Assembly: GCA_027451405.1 (NCBI GenBank) | Contig: DAIDJM010000043.1 | Location: 1-64,000, forward strand | DNA length: 64,000 nucleotides | Source of the DNA: Acetobacteraceae bacterium | GTDB taxonomy: Bacteria > Pseudomonadota > Alphaproteobacteria > Acetobacterales > Acetobacteraceae | Direction of reading: 5' to 3' | In this document: positions 35,971-45,432 of the stretch, piece by piece | How positions within the stretch are numbered: position 1 is the first letter of the stretch | Layout: the number at the start of each line of letters is the position of its first letter | The notes under the pieces: model-generated | Told to the model about the DNA's origin: nothing | The model's input: the letters and a program-made list of their open reading frames with translations, nothing else | The model's database searches: none | Made by a program: the position numbers and the translations under genes

Positions 35971-37956
35971 ATGCGGTATTTCATTACTGGAGCGAGCGGG
36001 TTTATCGGCCGGCGACTCGTGCGGCGCCTTCTCGAACGGCCGGATGCGCTGGTGTTTTATCTTCGCCGGGTGGGTGATCCGGTGCCGGAAGCCGAGCTCG
36101 CGACGTTCTGGGGTGTTGGCGCTGCTCGGGCGATTGCCGTCGAAGGCGAAATCACGAAGCCCAATCTCGCCCTACCGGATGAATGCCTCAAGGAGCTCAC
36201 CAATCACGTCGATCACGTCTTCCATCTTGCAGCGATCTACGATCTCAAGGCCGACGCCAACCTTGTGCTGCGCGTCAATGTCGAGGGGACACGACAGGTG
36301 GTCCGTTTCGCCGAGACCATCCGGGGGACGCGCTTTCACCATATCAGTTCGATCGCGGCGGCCGGGCTCTACAGGGGCGTCTTCCGCGAGGATATGTTCG
36401 AGGAGGCCGAGGGGCTCGATCATCCTTATCTGAAAAGCAAGCACTTATCAGAGCGCGTCGTCCGGCAGGAATGTCGGGTGCCCTGGCGGATCTACCGGCC
36501 CGGCATCGTCGTCGGCGACAGCCGGACCGGAGAGATGGACAAGATCGATGGTCCTTATTATTTCTTCAAATCGATCCAAAAGATGAGGCGGTTGCTGCCG
36601 TCCTGGATGCCCGCCGTCGGCATCGAGGGTGGCCGGATCAACCTGGTGCCGGTTGATTTCGTGGTAGCGGCACTCGATCACCTGGCGCACCGGCCCGAGC
36701 TTGATGGGCGTTGCTTCCACCTGACCGATCCGGATACGCATCGGGTCGGCGACATGCTGAATATCTTTGCCCGCGCCGCTCATGCGCCAGCGATCGCGCT
36801 GCGTTTCAACGCCGCTCTCCTCGACGCCCTTCCGCAGCCAGTGATGCGCAGCTTGCTGGCGCTTTCTCCAGTGAAACGGACACGGGACTTGGCAATGGAA
36901 TCATTGCAACTGCCACCCGATATCCTACAATTCGTCAATTTCCCCACCCGTTTCGACAGCCGGGAAGCAAGGGAAATCCTGGAGCCCGCGGGAATCCGCG
37001 TGCCTGCGCTCGAGGACTATGCCTGGCGTCTTTGGGACTATTGGGAGCGCCATCTCGATCCGGACTTGTTTGCCGAACGTTCGCTGAAGGATCGCGTGAA
37101 TGGAAGGGTGGTCCTTGTGACCGGCGGTTCATCGGGAATCGGCAAGGCCGTCGCGTTGCGCCTGGCGCAGGCCGGTGCCACCACCCTGATTGTCGCGCGG
37201 GATCGGCGGCGCCTGGAACAGAGCTGTGCCGAAGCCGCCGATGCGGGGACGCGCCTGCATCCTTATGTCGCCGATCTCACAGACGCCATGGCGTGTGGTG
37301 AATTCATCCGGCTCGTTCTTGAGGAACATGGCGGGGTCGAAATTCTGATCAATAACGCTGGCCATTCGATCAGGCGAAGCATCGAGATCTCCTTCGACCG
37401 CTTTCATGATTTCGAGCGGCAGATGGCCATAAACTTTTTCGCCGCACTTCGGGTAACGCTTGGGCTACTGCCGGCGATGACCGCGCGCGGTGCAGGCCAT
37501 GTGATCAATATTTCTTCGATCGGTGTGCTGACCAATGCACCGCATTTTTCCGGCTACGTAGCCTCGAAAGCGGCACTCGAAGCCTGGAGTCGCTGTGCCG
37601 CGGCGGAGTTCCTCGACCGCGGCGTGCGTTTCACCACGATCAACATGCCGCTGGTTCGTACGGCCATGATCGCGCCTACCCGGCTTTACGACGATGCCCC
37701 GACGCTCGATCCGCAGCAAGCGGCCGATATCGTGATCGACGCGATCATCCGCCGCCCGGCTCGCATCGCAACGCGGCTCGGCTTGCTTGGGCAGACGGTC
37801 AATGCCGTTGCACCACGTTTCGGGCAAATCATCATGAACACGGCGTTCCGGCTGTTCCCCGACTCCGCTGCGGCCCGAGGGAAGCCTGAAGCAGAAAGCG
37901 ATACAACGTCAGAGCAGATCGCGCTCGCCGGACTGTTGCAGGGAATCCATCTGTGA
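35971..37956 (+). CDS. alcohol-forming fatty acyl-CoA reductase, two-domain (Marinobacter type)
   Basis: 661 residues from ATG 35971 (ATG 35950 also in frame). N-terminal NAD-binding-4 domain: GASGFIGRRLV, HISSIAAAGLYRGVFREDMF, PYLKSKHLSE, RIYRPGIVVG. C-terminal SDR domain from about residue 375: GGSSGIGKAVA, NNAGHSIRRS, SSIGVLTNAP and YVASKAALEAW. Order, length and signature segments match the Marinobacter enzymes that reduce acyl-CoA by four electrons to fatty alcohol, from memory of that family. Supplies alcohol for the wax-ester synthase. Stop overlaps the acyl-CoA ligase start. Confidence 0.9.
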   Translation: MRYFITGASGFIGRRLVRRLLERPDALVFYLRRVGDPVPEAELATFWGVGAARAIAVEGEITKPNLALPDECLKELTNHVDHVFHLAAIYDLKADANLVLRVNVEGTRQVVRFAETIRGTRFHHISSIAAAGLYRGVFREDMFEEAEGLDHPYLKSKHLSERVVRQECRVPWRIYRPGIVVGDSRTGEMDKIDGPYYFFKSIQKMRRLLPSWMPAVGIEGGRINLVPVDFVVAALDHLAHRPELDGRCFHLTDPDTHRVGDMLNIFARAAHAPAIALRFNAALLDALPQPVMRSLLALSPVKRTRDLAMESLQLPPDILQFVNFPTRFDSREAREILEPAGIRVPALEDYAWRLWDYWERHLDPDLFAERSLKDRVNGRVVLVTGGSSGIGKAVALRLAQAGATTLIVARDRRRLEQSCAEAADAGTRLHPYVADLTDAMACGEFIRLVLEEHGGVEILINNAGHSIRRSIEISFDRFHDFERQMAINFFAALRVTLGLLPAMTARGAGHVINISSIGVLTNAPHFSGYVASKAALEAWSRCAAAEFLDRGVRFTTINMPLVRTAMIAPTRLYDDAPTLDPQQAADIVIDAIIRRPARIATRLGLLGQTVNAVAPRFGQIIMNTAFRLFPDSAAARGKPEAESDTTSEQIALAGLLQGIHL

Positions 37957-39683
37957 CCACGCAAAACACGGAAGGAATTGCCGAGCCGGCTCGGCCCGAG
38001 GCTGCGGCGACAAACCCTTCCCGGATCTGGCTCCGCTCCTACCCGCCTGGCGTGCCACCGGAAGTGCGCACTGACCGGTTCGCAACACTCGGTGAACTCT
38101 TCCGCGACAGCGTCACCCGGTACGGCGAGCGGCCCGCCTTCGTCAGCATGGGCCGGGTCCACCGGTTTCGCGACGTCGACGCGCGCGCCCTCGCATTCGG
38201 TGCCTGGCTTCAGCAGGTAGAACACCTGCCGCAAGGCTCACGAGTGGCGATCGTGCTACCAAATCTCCTGCAATATCCGGTGAGCTTGTTTGGCGCCCTG
38301 CTCGCTGGCTATGTCGTCGTCAACTGCAACCCGCTCTATACGGAGAGCGAACTCGCGCGTCAGTTGCGTGACTCCGAGGCGCGGGTCGTCGTCACGCTGG
38401 CCAACCGAGCCGATCTCGTGCGGAAGGCCTGCGTCGGCACCTCGGTCGAGCGCGTGATCGTCACGGGCGCGGGCGATCTGCTGCGCGCACCGCGCGGCGC
38501 ACTGATCAATCTGATGATGCGGCCCTGGCAGCGGAGAGCACAGGCGGACCACTTGCCCCCAGTGACGGCATTCCGACGCGTGCTCCGGGAAGGCGGCCAG
38601 CGAACCCTGGAGCCCTTCGCCGGCGGCAGCGGAGATCTCGCTTTCCTGCAATATACCGGAGGCACCACGGGTATACCGAAAGGGGCCATGCTGACCCATG
38701 GCAACATTCTGGCCAATATCGAGCAATGCCTTGCCTGGCTCAAACCCTATTTTTCCGAGAGCCAACCAGAGACGGTTCTCACCGCGCTACCGCTCTACCA
38801 CATTTTCGCGCTTACGGTGAATTGTCTGGTTTTTTTCCGCATCGGAGCCCGCAACGTCCTGATCGCCGACCCACGCCGAACGGACGACATCGTGAACCAG
38901 ATGCGCCGCTACCGCGTCACCGCCCTGACAGGCGTCAGCACTCTGTTCAACGCCCTTCTGCATAATCCACGCTTTCCCAAACTGGATTTCCGTTCGCTGC
39001 GCTTCTGCCTGGGTGGCGGCATGGCCGTGCAGCGCGCCGTCGCTGAAAAATGGCATACGGTTACCGGAAAGCCCATCATCGAGGCCTATGGGCTGTCGGA
39101 AACCTCGCCGGCCGTGACAGCCAACCGCCTTGACCTTGCAACCTATAGCGGCACCATCGGATTACCGTTGCCATCCACGGAAATTGCTATCCGGGACGAT
39201 GCCGGACGTGATCTGCCGCTCGGCGAGGTGGGTGAGCTTTGCGTACGGGGTCCGCAGGTCATGCGTGGATACTGGAAGCGGCCGGACGAGACGGCGCGGT
39301 CCATGACGCCAGATGGGTACTTCCGCACAGGTGATCTCGCGCGGTTGGATGATTCCGGCATGATCAGCATCGTCGACCGGAAGAAGGACATGATCATCTC
39401 CGGTGGGTTCAATATCTATCCGAATGAAATCGAGGAAGTGGCCATGATGCATCCCGGGGTGCTGGAGGCAGGCGCCGTTGGCGTGCCCGATCCCGCCGCC
39501 GGTGAACGACTCAAGATCGTCGTGGTACGCAAGGATCTCTCCCTGACCGAAGAAGCGCTGGTATTGCATTGCCGCCGATATCTCACCGGCTACAAGGTGC
39601 CGCGGCAGGTGGCGTTTGCCGATGCCTTGCCGAAAAATCCGGTCGGAAAGGTCCTGCGCCGGGAACTTAGATCGATCGAATGA
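37953..39683 (+). CDS. long-chain fatty-acid--CoA ligase
   Basis: 576 residues. GTG start overlaps the reductase stop by four bases (GTGA), so synthesis is coupled. AMP-binding P-loop YTGGTTGIPKGAML, YGLSETSPAV, GYFRTGDLARLDD and the C-terminal lysine region near NPVGKVLRREL, as in FadD. Activates imported or internal fatty acids to acyl-CoA for the reductase and the wax-ester synthase. Followed after 27 bases by the FadL-type porin. Confidence 0.94.
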   Translation: MTTQNTEGIAEPARPEAAATNPSRIWLRSYPPGVPPEVRTDRFATLGELFRDSVTRYGERPAFVSMGRVHRFRDVDARALAFGAWLQQVEHLPQGSRVAIVLPNLLQYPVSLFGALLAGYVVVNCNPLYTESELARQLRDSEARVVVTLANRADLVRKACVGTSVERVIVTGAGDLLRAPRGALINLMMRPWQRRAQADHLPPVTAFRRVLREGGQRTLEPFAGGSGDLAFLQYTGGTTGIPKGAMLTHGNILANIEQCLAWLKPYFSESQPETVLTALPLYHIFALTVNCLVFFRIGARNVLIADPRRTDDIVNQMRRYRVTALTGVSTLFNALLHNPRFPKLDFRSLRFCLGGGMAVQRAVAEKWHTVTGKPIIEAYGLSETSPAVTANRLDLATYSGTIGLPLPSTEIAIRDDAGRDLPLGEVGELCVRGPQVMRGYWKRPDETARSMTPDGYFRTGDLARLDDSGMISIVDRKKDMIISGGFNIYPNEIEEVAMMHPGVLEAGAVGVPDPAAGERLKIVVVRKDLSLTEEALVLHCRRYLTGYKVPRQVAFADALPKNPVGKVLRRELRSIE

Positions 39684-39710
39684 CTCACATCGCTACCGGA
39701 GGAAGCGGAC

Positions 39711-41021
39711 GTGATCCATCTTCGCAAGGCCGCGATTGTTCTGCTGCTCGGCGGTGGAATGGGGGTCTCCCACTGGGGCACCGCCGCCCATGCGGCCGGC
39801 TTTCAACTTCGTGAGGGCGACCCAGACTGGCTCGCGAATGCTTTCGCCGGGATCACCGCGAAGGCCTACGATGCCGGAACAGTCTGGAACAATCCGGCTG
39901 GCATGACTCGCTTAGGTGACAGCGAGATCGATACGGGCCTCACCTATTTCGATCCAGGCATCCGGTTCAGCGGGGAGGATCGGGTTGGTGGCGTACCCGT
40001 AGCGGGCAATACGGGTGGCGACGCAGCTCCACCCGCGGTCGGCGCCGGGTTCGAAGGCTATTGGAATGCGAGCCCGGATGTGAAATTCGGCGTCGCTGCC
40101 GAGGCGCCGTTCGGGCTTCGCACGGCCTATGCGAACGGCTTCCTCGGCCGCTATCAGGCGCTGGTCTCCTCGATCACCGATTACCAACTCGCATTCGCCG
40201 CAGGCTGGCGGCTGACGCCACAGCTTTCCATCGGGGGCGGCCCGATCGTAACCTACTTCCATGCGCGGCTCACGCAAGCACTCAATACCACGACATTCCT
40301 CCCGCAGGCCGGTGATTCCATCCTCGATGTGCATGGCGATGCGACCGCCGCCGGATGGCGGATCAGCGGTCTCTACGAATTCTCCGACCGATTTCGCGTA
40401 GGGCTTGACTACCGATCGCGAATTGGAATCGCGCTGGGCGGAAAACAGACGGTCGCGATACCTGCCGCGATCCAGAATGACAGCCCCTTCATCACCGGCA
40501 TTCTTGCCGCATTGCGGAAACCCGCAAAAACCCAGATCGCACTACCCGATGTTGCGACAGTCGGTTTCTATTATGACATCACCCCCACGCTCGCCGCGAT
40601 GGGCACGGCGCAGTGGACCCATTGGGGATTGATCCAGACGATCTCGATTGAGATACCTGGGTCGGTCGAGCCGACGCCCATTCATTTTCGCGATACCTGG
40701 ATGGGCGCCGTCGGTCTGAACTGGCGGCCGATCGCCTCCGAGCCGCTGATGTTACAAACCGGCCTTCTCTATGATGAAGGCGCCAGCACAGACGCCACCC
40801 GCGGCCCTCGCTTGCCTGACGAGGACCGCATCGGCCTCGGCATCGGCGCCGCCTATGCGCTCACCCGCGCCATCGATCTTCGTGCCGCCTATCTCCACGA
40901 ATTCCCTTTCGGCAGCAATCGGACGCAGTATTCCAACAATTTCCCGGGAGCCGGCACTTTGATCGGAAGTTTCGCGAACAACGCAGATCTGGTGAGCCTT
41001 GGGGTCGCGATCCGCTTTTAG
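39711..41021 (+). CDS. FadL/OmpP1-type outer-membrane fatty-acid transporter
   Basis: 436 residues from GTG 39711 behind GGAGGAAGCGG. Signal peptide ending near AAHAAGF; the plug segment with AKAYDAGTVWNNPAGMTRL is the family signature; beta strands follow and the last residues VSLGVAIRF end in Phe as expected for BAM insertion. Imports long-chain fatty acids or other hydrophobic molecules. Completes an uptake-activation-reduction operon. Confidence 0.92.
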   Translation: MIHLRKAAIVLLLGGGMGVSHWGTAAHAAGFQLREGDPDWLANAFAGITAKAYDAGTVWNNPAGMTRLGDSEIDTGLTYFDPGIRFSGEDRVGGVPVAGNTGGDAAPPAVGAGFEGYWNASPDVKFGVAAEAPFGLRTAYANGFLGRYQALVSSITDYQLAFAAGWRLTPQLSIGGGPIVTYFHARLTQALNTTTFLPQAGDSILDVHGDATAAGWRISGLYEFSDRFRVGLDYRSRIGIALGGKQTVAIPAAIQNDSPFITGILAALRKPAKTQIALPDVATVGFYYDITPTLAAMGTAQWTHWGLIQTISIEIPGSVEPTPIHFRDTWMGAVGLNWRPIASEPLMLQTGLLYDEGASTDATRGPRLPDEDRIGLGIGAAYALTRAIDLRAAYLHEFPFGSNRTQYSNNFPGAGTLIGSFANNADLVSLGVAIRF

Positions 41022-41030
41022 AGCGCGATC

Positions 41031-43076
41031 ATGAAGCCTGTGAACTGGAGCCATGACGAGGGCGCGCCGGTCCCGCTGGGCGCCACCTGGATCGAGAGCG
41101 AGGACGCCGTCAATTTCGCGCTCTACTCCAAGCACGCGACGAGCGTGACACTGCTATTGTTTTCTGCGGCCGATCCCACCAATCCGCTGCGCATCTGCCA
41201 GCTGGATTACCTACGGAACAAGACCGGACGTGTTTGGCACTGTCGTATTGCGGCTCGCGATCTGGAGGGGGCTGCCTATTATGCCTATCTCGTCGACGGG
41301 CCGGACGAGCCCGCAGCGGGACATCGATTTGATCGCGGCAAGATCTTGCTCGATCCATACGCGCGCGCGATTCTTTTCCCACCGGACTTTAGTCGTGAGG
41401 CGTGCCGCAGGCCAGGGATGCATCCGGGCCGGGCGCCTCTTGGCGTGTTGTTCGCCGGCCCCGACACGTTCGACTGGTCCGGCGACCGACGGCCGCGGCA
41501 CACCAACGATCTCGTGCTTTACGAGCTGCATGTGCGAGGCTTCACGCAACGGCCAAACTCAGGAGTGGCGCCCGAGAGCCGTGGCACGTTTGCAGGGCTC
41601 ATGGCAAAAATCCCATATTTGCAGCAACTCGGTATCACGGCGGTCGAACTTCTGCCGATTTTCCAGTTCGACCCGCAGGAAGGTAATTACTGGGGATATA
41701 TGCCGGTGGGCTTCTTTGCGCTGCACCACGCCTACGGACACGCGCATGATTTCGGCGAGCAGATCCGAGAGTTCCAAACGCTCGTCAAGGCGCTGCACCG
41801 CGCCGGAATCGAGGTCATTCTCGATGTGGTCTACAATCATACGGCCGAAGGTGATGAGAATGGGCCAACCTACGGGTTCCGCGGCATAGACAATTCAACC
41901 TATTACCTTCTGGAGAAGGATCGACGGCGATACCGCAATGACAGCGGAACAGGCAATGTGCTGCACACAGCCAATCGCCACGTCCAGTCCATGGTCGTCG
42001 AGAGTCTCCGCTACTGGGTCCGACATTTCCACATCGATGGATTCCGGTTTGATCTCGCCTCGCTATTCACGCGGGCCGATGATGGCAGCATCAACCTTGA
42101 TGACCCGCCGATCATCGCGGCTATTCAGAGCGACCCTGTGTTGCGTGACGTGCGCCTGATTGCGGAGGCCTGGGATCTGTCGAGCTATCAACTGGGGCGT
42201 ACATTCCCAGGCATTACTTGGTTGCAATGGAATGGTGTGTTCCGTGATCAGATCCGGGCGGCCGTACGTGGGGATGCGGGTCTGCTGGGCCACGCGATCA
42301 CTCGCCTGTACGGCAGCGACGATCTGTTTCCCGATACACTCGACGCTGCCTATCATCCCTATCAAAGCGTGAACATTGTCACCACGCATGATGGCTTCTG
42401 TCTTTGGGATCTGGTCTCCTTCGACCGGAAGCATAACGAGGCGAACGGGCACAACAATCGAGACGGCATGGGAGAGAACCTCTCCTGGAACTGCGGATGG
42501 GAGGGGAATCACCAGGTTCCCCCTGAAATCGTCGCGCTGCGCAAGCGGCAGGCCCGGAATTTCATCACGCTTTTGCTGCTCGCCAATGGCACGCCGATGC
42601 TCGTCGCCGGCGACGAGTTTCTCAATACGCAGGAGGGAAACAACAATCCTTACAATCAGGACAATGAGACCACCTGGTTGGATTGGGATCGCCTCCAGGC
42701 AAATGAGGATTTCTTCCGGTTCTGCCGGCTCATGATCGCTTTCCGCAAGCGCCATCCAAGCTTGGCGCGCAGCCGGTTCTGGCGGAGCGATGTTGCCTGG
42801 TTCGGTGATAGAGGCGCGCTTCGCTTCGATCGCATGGATCACACGCTTGCCATGTTCCTCTCAGGCGCTTCGCAGGAGGATAAGGACATCTATGTGATGG
42901 TGAATTTTGGCGTGAACGCCAGCACCTTCCTGATACAGAGGACAGGGCGATGGAATCGTGCCGTGGACACGGCGCTCGAGTCGCCGCTCGACATCGCCGA
43001 GCCCGGGGATGAACCAAGAATTGGGCCGGAGTATGAGGTTCGGGATCGATCAGTCGTCGTTCTGGTGAGTGACTGA
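41031..43076 (+). CDS. glycogen debranching enzyme GlgX-like (isoamylase, GH13), paralogue 2
   Basis: 681 residues. N-terminal CBM48-like domain (PLGATWIESEDAVNFALYSK), then the GH13 barrel: VILDVVYNHTAEGD, nucleophile Asp in DGFRFDLAS, acid Glu in LIAEAWDLSS, and VTTHDGF. Hydrolyses alpha-1,6 branches. Nine bases after the FadL gene and so probably in the same transcript. Differs from the canonical paralogue that converges on it: KSDLSFSD-like and other regions are missing or altered. Confidence 0.88.
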   Translation: MKPVNWSHDEGAPVPLGATWIESEDAVNFALYSKHATSVTLLLFSAADPTNPLRICQLDYLRNKTGRVWHCRIAARDLEGAAYYAYLVDGPDEPAAGHRFDRGKILLDPYARAILFPPDFSREACRRPGMHPGRAPLGVLFAGPDTFDWSGDRRPRHTNDLVLYELHVRGFTQRPNSGVAPESRGTFAGLMAKIPYLQQLGITAVELLPIFQFDPQEGNYWGYMPVGFFALHHAYGHAHDFGEQIREFQTLVKALHRAGIEVILDVVYNHTAEGDENGPTYGFRGIDNSTYYLLEKDRRRYRNDSGTGNVLHTANRHVQSMVVESLRYWVRHFHIDGFRFDLASLFTRADDGSINLDDPPIIAAIQSDPVLRDVRLIAEAWDLSSYQLGRTFPGITWLQWNGVFRDQIRAAVRGDAGLLGHAITRLYGSDDLFPDTLDAAYHPYQSVNIVTTHDGFCLWDLVSFDRKHNEANGHNNRDGMGENLSWNCGWEGNHQVPPEIVALRKRQARNFITLLLLANGTPMLVAGDEFLNTQEGNNNPYNQDNETTWLDWDRLQANEDFFRFCRLMIAFRKRHPSLARSRFWRSDVAWFGDRGALRFDRMDHTLAMFLSGASQEDKDIYVMVNFGVNASTFLIQRTGRWNRAVDTALESPLDIAEPGDEPRIGPEYEVRDRSVVVLVSD

Positions 43077-43120
43077 GCAGAGGGCCTGCCCGTTTAAAGA
43101 ACGAACTTCTGCGCCGCTTC

Positions 43121-45220
43121 CTATGCGTTCAGGCGGAAAAGCAGGGCTGAGCGGCCGGTGACGGTGTAGGCGTCTCCGATATCGAAGCTCTGTTCGCGCG
43201 TCATCTCCGGTTCGGTGGTATCGAAAAGGAGCTTCCAGTGCTTGCCATCCGTGCAGTCCGGCATGGTGAATTCGACGATGTCGTGATACGCGTTCAGGAC
43301 GAAAAGCAGGGTCACGTCGCGGCCGCGGCGCCGAATGCCGGTCTCCTGCCCACGCCCATCCATGAGCATGCCGAAGCAGCGCATGTTGTCGTCGTCCCAG
43401 TCACTTTCCTGCATCTCGGTGCCGTTCGCGTTGATCCAGGTCACGTCGCGCACCTCCAAGGCTTCATTCCATTCGCCGGTCATGAAGCGGCCGCGCCGCA
43501 GGATCGGATATTCACGGCGCAGCCGGGTCAGCATTTGGACGAAGCGGATCATCGCATCGCCCTTTTTGCATATGTTCCAGTCGATCCAGCCGATCTCGTT
43601 ATCCTGGCAATAGGCGTTGTTGTTGCCTTTCTGCGTGCGGGCGAACTCGTCGCCGGCGAGCAGCATCGGGGTGCCTTGACTCAGCAAAAGAGTTGCCAGC
43701 AAGTTGCGCATGGTGCGCTCGCGCTGGGCATTGATTTTGGGATCCTTGGTCGGGCCTTCGACGCCGTGATTCCAGCTGTGGTTGTTGTCGTGACCGTCGC
43801 GATTGTCCTCGCCGTTCGCTTCGTTGTGCTTGTCATTGTAACTGACGAGATCGTTGAGCGTGAAACCGTCATGGGCGGTGATGAAATTGACGCTGGCCCA
43901 GGGTTTCCGGCCGCGCCGATTAAAGACCTGTGCGCTCGCGCAGAGCCGGTCGCTGACCTCGCGCACGGGCAGATCGCCCTTCCAGAAGGCACGCATCGTG
44001 TCGCGGAAACGGTCGTTCCATTCGGCCCAACCTGGCGGGAATCCGCCGACCTGATAGCCGCCCGGGCCTAAATCCCACGGTTCGGCGATCAGTTTGACGC
44101 CGCCCAGCACGGGATCTTGGCTACAGGCTTTGAGGAAGCCACTCTGCTCATCGAAACCGTGCGGCTCACGCGCCAGTATTGTTCCAAGGTCAAACCGAAA
44201 ACCGTCGACATGCATCTCGTCTACCCAGTAGCGCAGGCTGTCGGTTACCATCTGGATCACGCGCGGATGGGAGAGGTTGACGGTGTTCCCGGTACCGGTG
44301 TCGTTGATGTAGTAACGTGGATTGTCGGGCAGCAGCCGGTAATAGCTGGCGTTGTCGATGCCCTTAAACGAAAGCGTAGGTCCCAGCTCGTTGCCTTCGG
44401 CGGTGTGGTTATAGACAACGTCAAGGATCACTTCGAGTCCGGCGTCGTGCAGGCGAGCGATCATCTGCTTGAATTCGGCGTGCGCGAAATCAGGGCTCAT
44501 CGCGTAGCGCGGATCGGGCGCGAAAAAGCCGATCGTGTTGTACCCCCAGTAATTGTGCAGTTTCTTCTGCACGAGATATTCGTCATTGACGAAGGTGTGG
44601 ACTGGCAGCAACTCGACGGAGGTGACCCCGATCGCGCGGATGTAGTCGATGACTTCCTGGGTGCCCAACCCAGCATAAGTACCGCGCATCTCGTCGGGCA
44701 CGGCAGGATGGCGTTTCGTGAACCCTTTGACATGGAGTTCATAGAGGATGGTGCGCTCCCAGGGAACGCGCGGATTGTTGGCGCGCCCCCAGGTAAAGGC
44801 CGGATCGACGACCCGGCATTTCGGCATGTAAGGCGCACTGTCGACATCGCTGAAGGACAGATCGCTTTTTTTATGCCCTTGGATATAGCCGTAGACGGCC
44901 GGATCCCATTTCAGCTCGCCGACATGGGCGCGCGCGTATGGGTCGAGCAGCAATTTGTTGGGATTGAAACGGTGACCGGCTTCCGGAGCATAAGGGCCGT
45001 GCACGCGATAGGCATAGACCGTTCCGGGACGCGCGTCATGCACGTAACCGTGGAAGATTTCGTTGGTGTATTCAGGAAGCTCGATGCGCTCCAGTTCACG
45101 TTCGCCATTGGCGTCAAACAGACAGAGTTCCACTTTCGTGGCGTTGGCGGAAAAAAGCGCAAAATTCACGCCGAGCCCATCCCAGGTTGCGCCCAGCGGG
45201 TGAGGTAGGCCTTCGGACAT
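43121..45220 (-). CDS. glgX: glycogen debranching enzyme GlgX
   Basis: 699 residues from ATG 45220 with GAGAAGGG upstream; ATG 45247 is in frame but lacks a ribosome site. Canonical GlgX: PLGATWDGLGVNFALFSANA, VHDARPGTVYAYRVHGPY, VILDVVYNHTAEGNE, DGFRFDLGT, LIAEPWDLGPGGYQVG, ITAHDGFTLNDLVSYN. Releases branches from limit dextrin in glycogen breakdown. No glgA, glgB, glgC or glgP in the window. Confidence 0.93.
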   Translation of the reverse strand: MSEGLPHPLGATWDGLGVNFALFSANATKVELCLFDANGERELERIELPEYTNEIFHGYVHDARPGTVYAYRVHGPYAPEAGHRFNPNKLLLDPYARAHVGELKWDPAVYGYIQGHKKSDLSFSDVDSAPYMPKCRVVDPAFTWGRANNPRVPWERTILYELHVKGFTKRHPAVPDEMRGTYAGLGTQEVIDYIRAIGVTSVELLPVHTFVNDEYLVQKKLHNYWGYNTIGFFAPDPRYAMSPDFAHAEFKQMIARLHDAGLEVILDVVYNHTAEGNELGPTLSFKGIDNASYYRLLPDNPRYYINDTGTGNTVNLSHPRVIQMVTDSLRYWVDEMHVDGFRFDLGTILAREPHGFDEQSGFLKACSQDPVLGGVKLIAEPWDLGPGGYQVGGFPPGWAEWNDRFRDTMRAFWKGDLPVREVSDRLCASAQVFNRRGRKPWASVNFITAHDGFTLNDLVSYNDKHNEANGEDNRDGHDNNHSWNHGVEGPTKDPKINAQRERTMRNLLATLLLSQGTPMLLAGDEFARTQKGNNNAYCQDNEIGWIDWNICKKGDAMIRFVQMLTRLRREYPILRRGRFMTGEWNEALEVRDVTWINANGTEMQESDWDDDNMRCFGMLMDGRGQETGIRRRGRDVTLLFVLNAYHDIVEFTMPDCTDGKHWKLLFDTTEPEMTREQSFDIGDAYTVTGRSALLFRLNA

Positions 45221-45339
45221 GCGCGCCCTTCTCGGGAAATCGATCATTCGGCGGGCTCACGTTCGGTGATTGCCCGCCCACAACGAGCCTGCGCGCGCCG
45301 CGGTTTCGGAGCTATATCAGATGTGCGAGCGGTTCGTCA

Positions 45340-45412
45340 GCCTCCGGCGCCAGAGGGCTCTGCTGCCCGGCATCCGGCAGGGGCCAGGGTGCAATGCAGG
45401 GCTCACCCCCGT
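45340..45412 (+). repeat. repeat family 2, degenerate copy I
   Basis: GCCTCCGGCGCCAGAGGGCT followed by CTGCTGCCCGGCATCCGG and GCAGGGGCCAGGG. It retains the start and parts of both hairpins. Just downstream of the truncated MprF gene, which ends 20 bases away. Confidence 0.5.
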
Positions 45413-45432
45413 GCCCGCGCGGCGCGCCCAAC

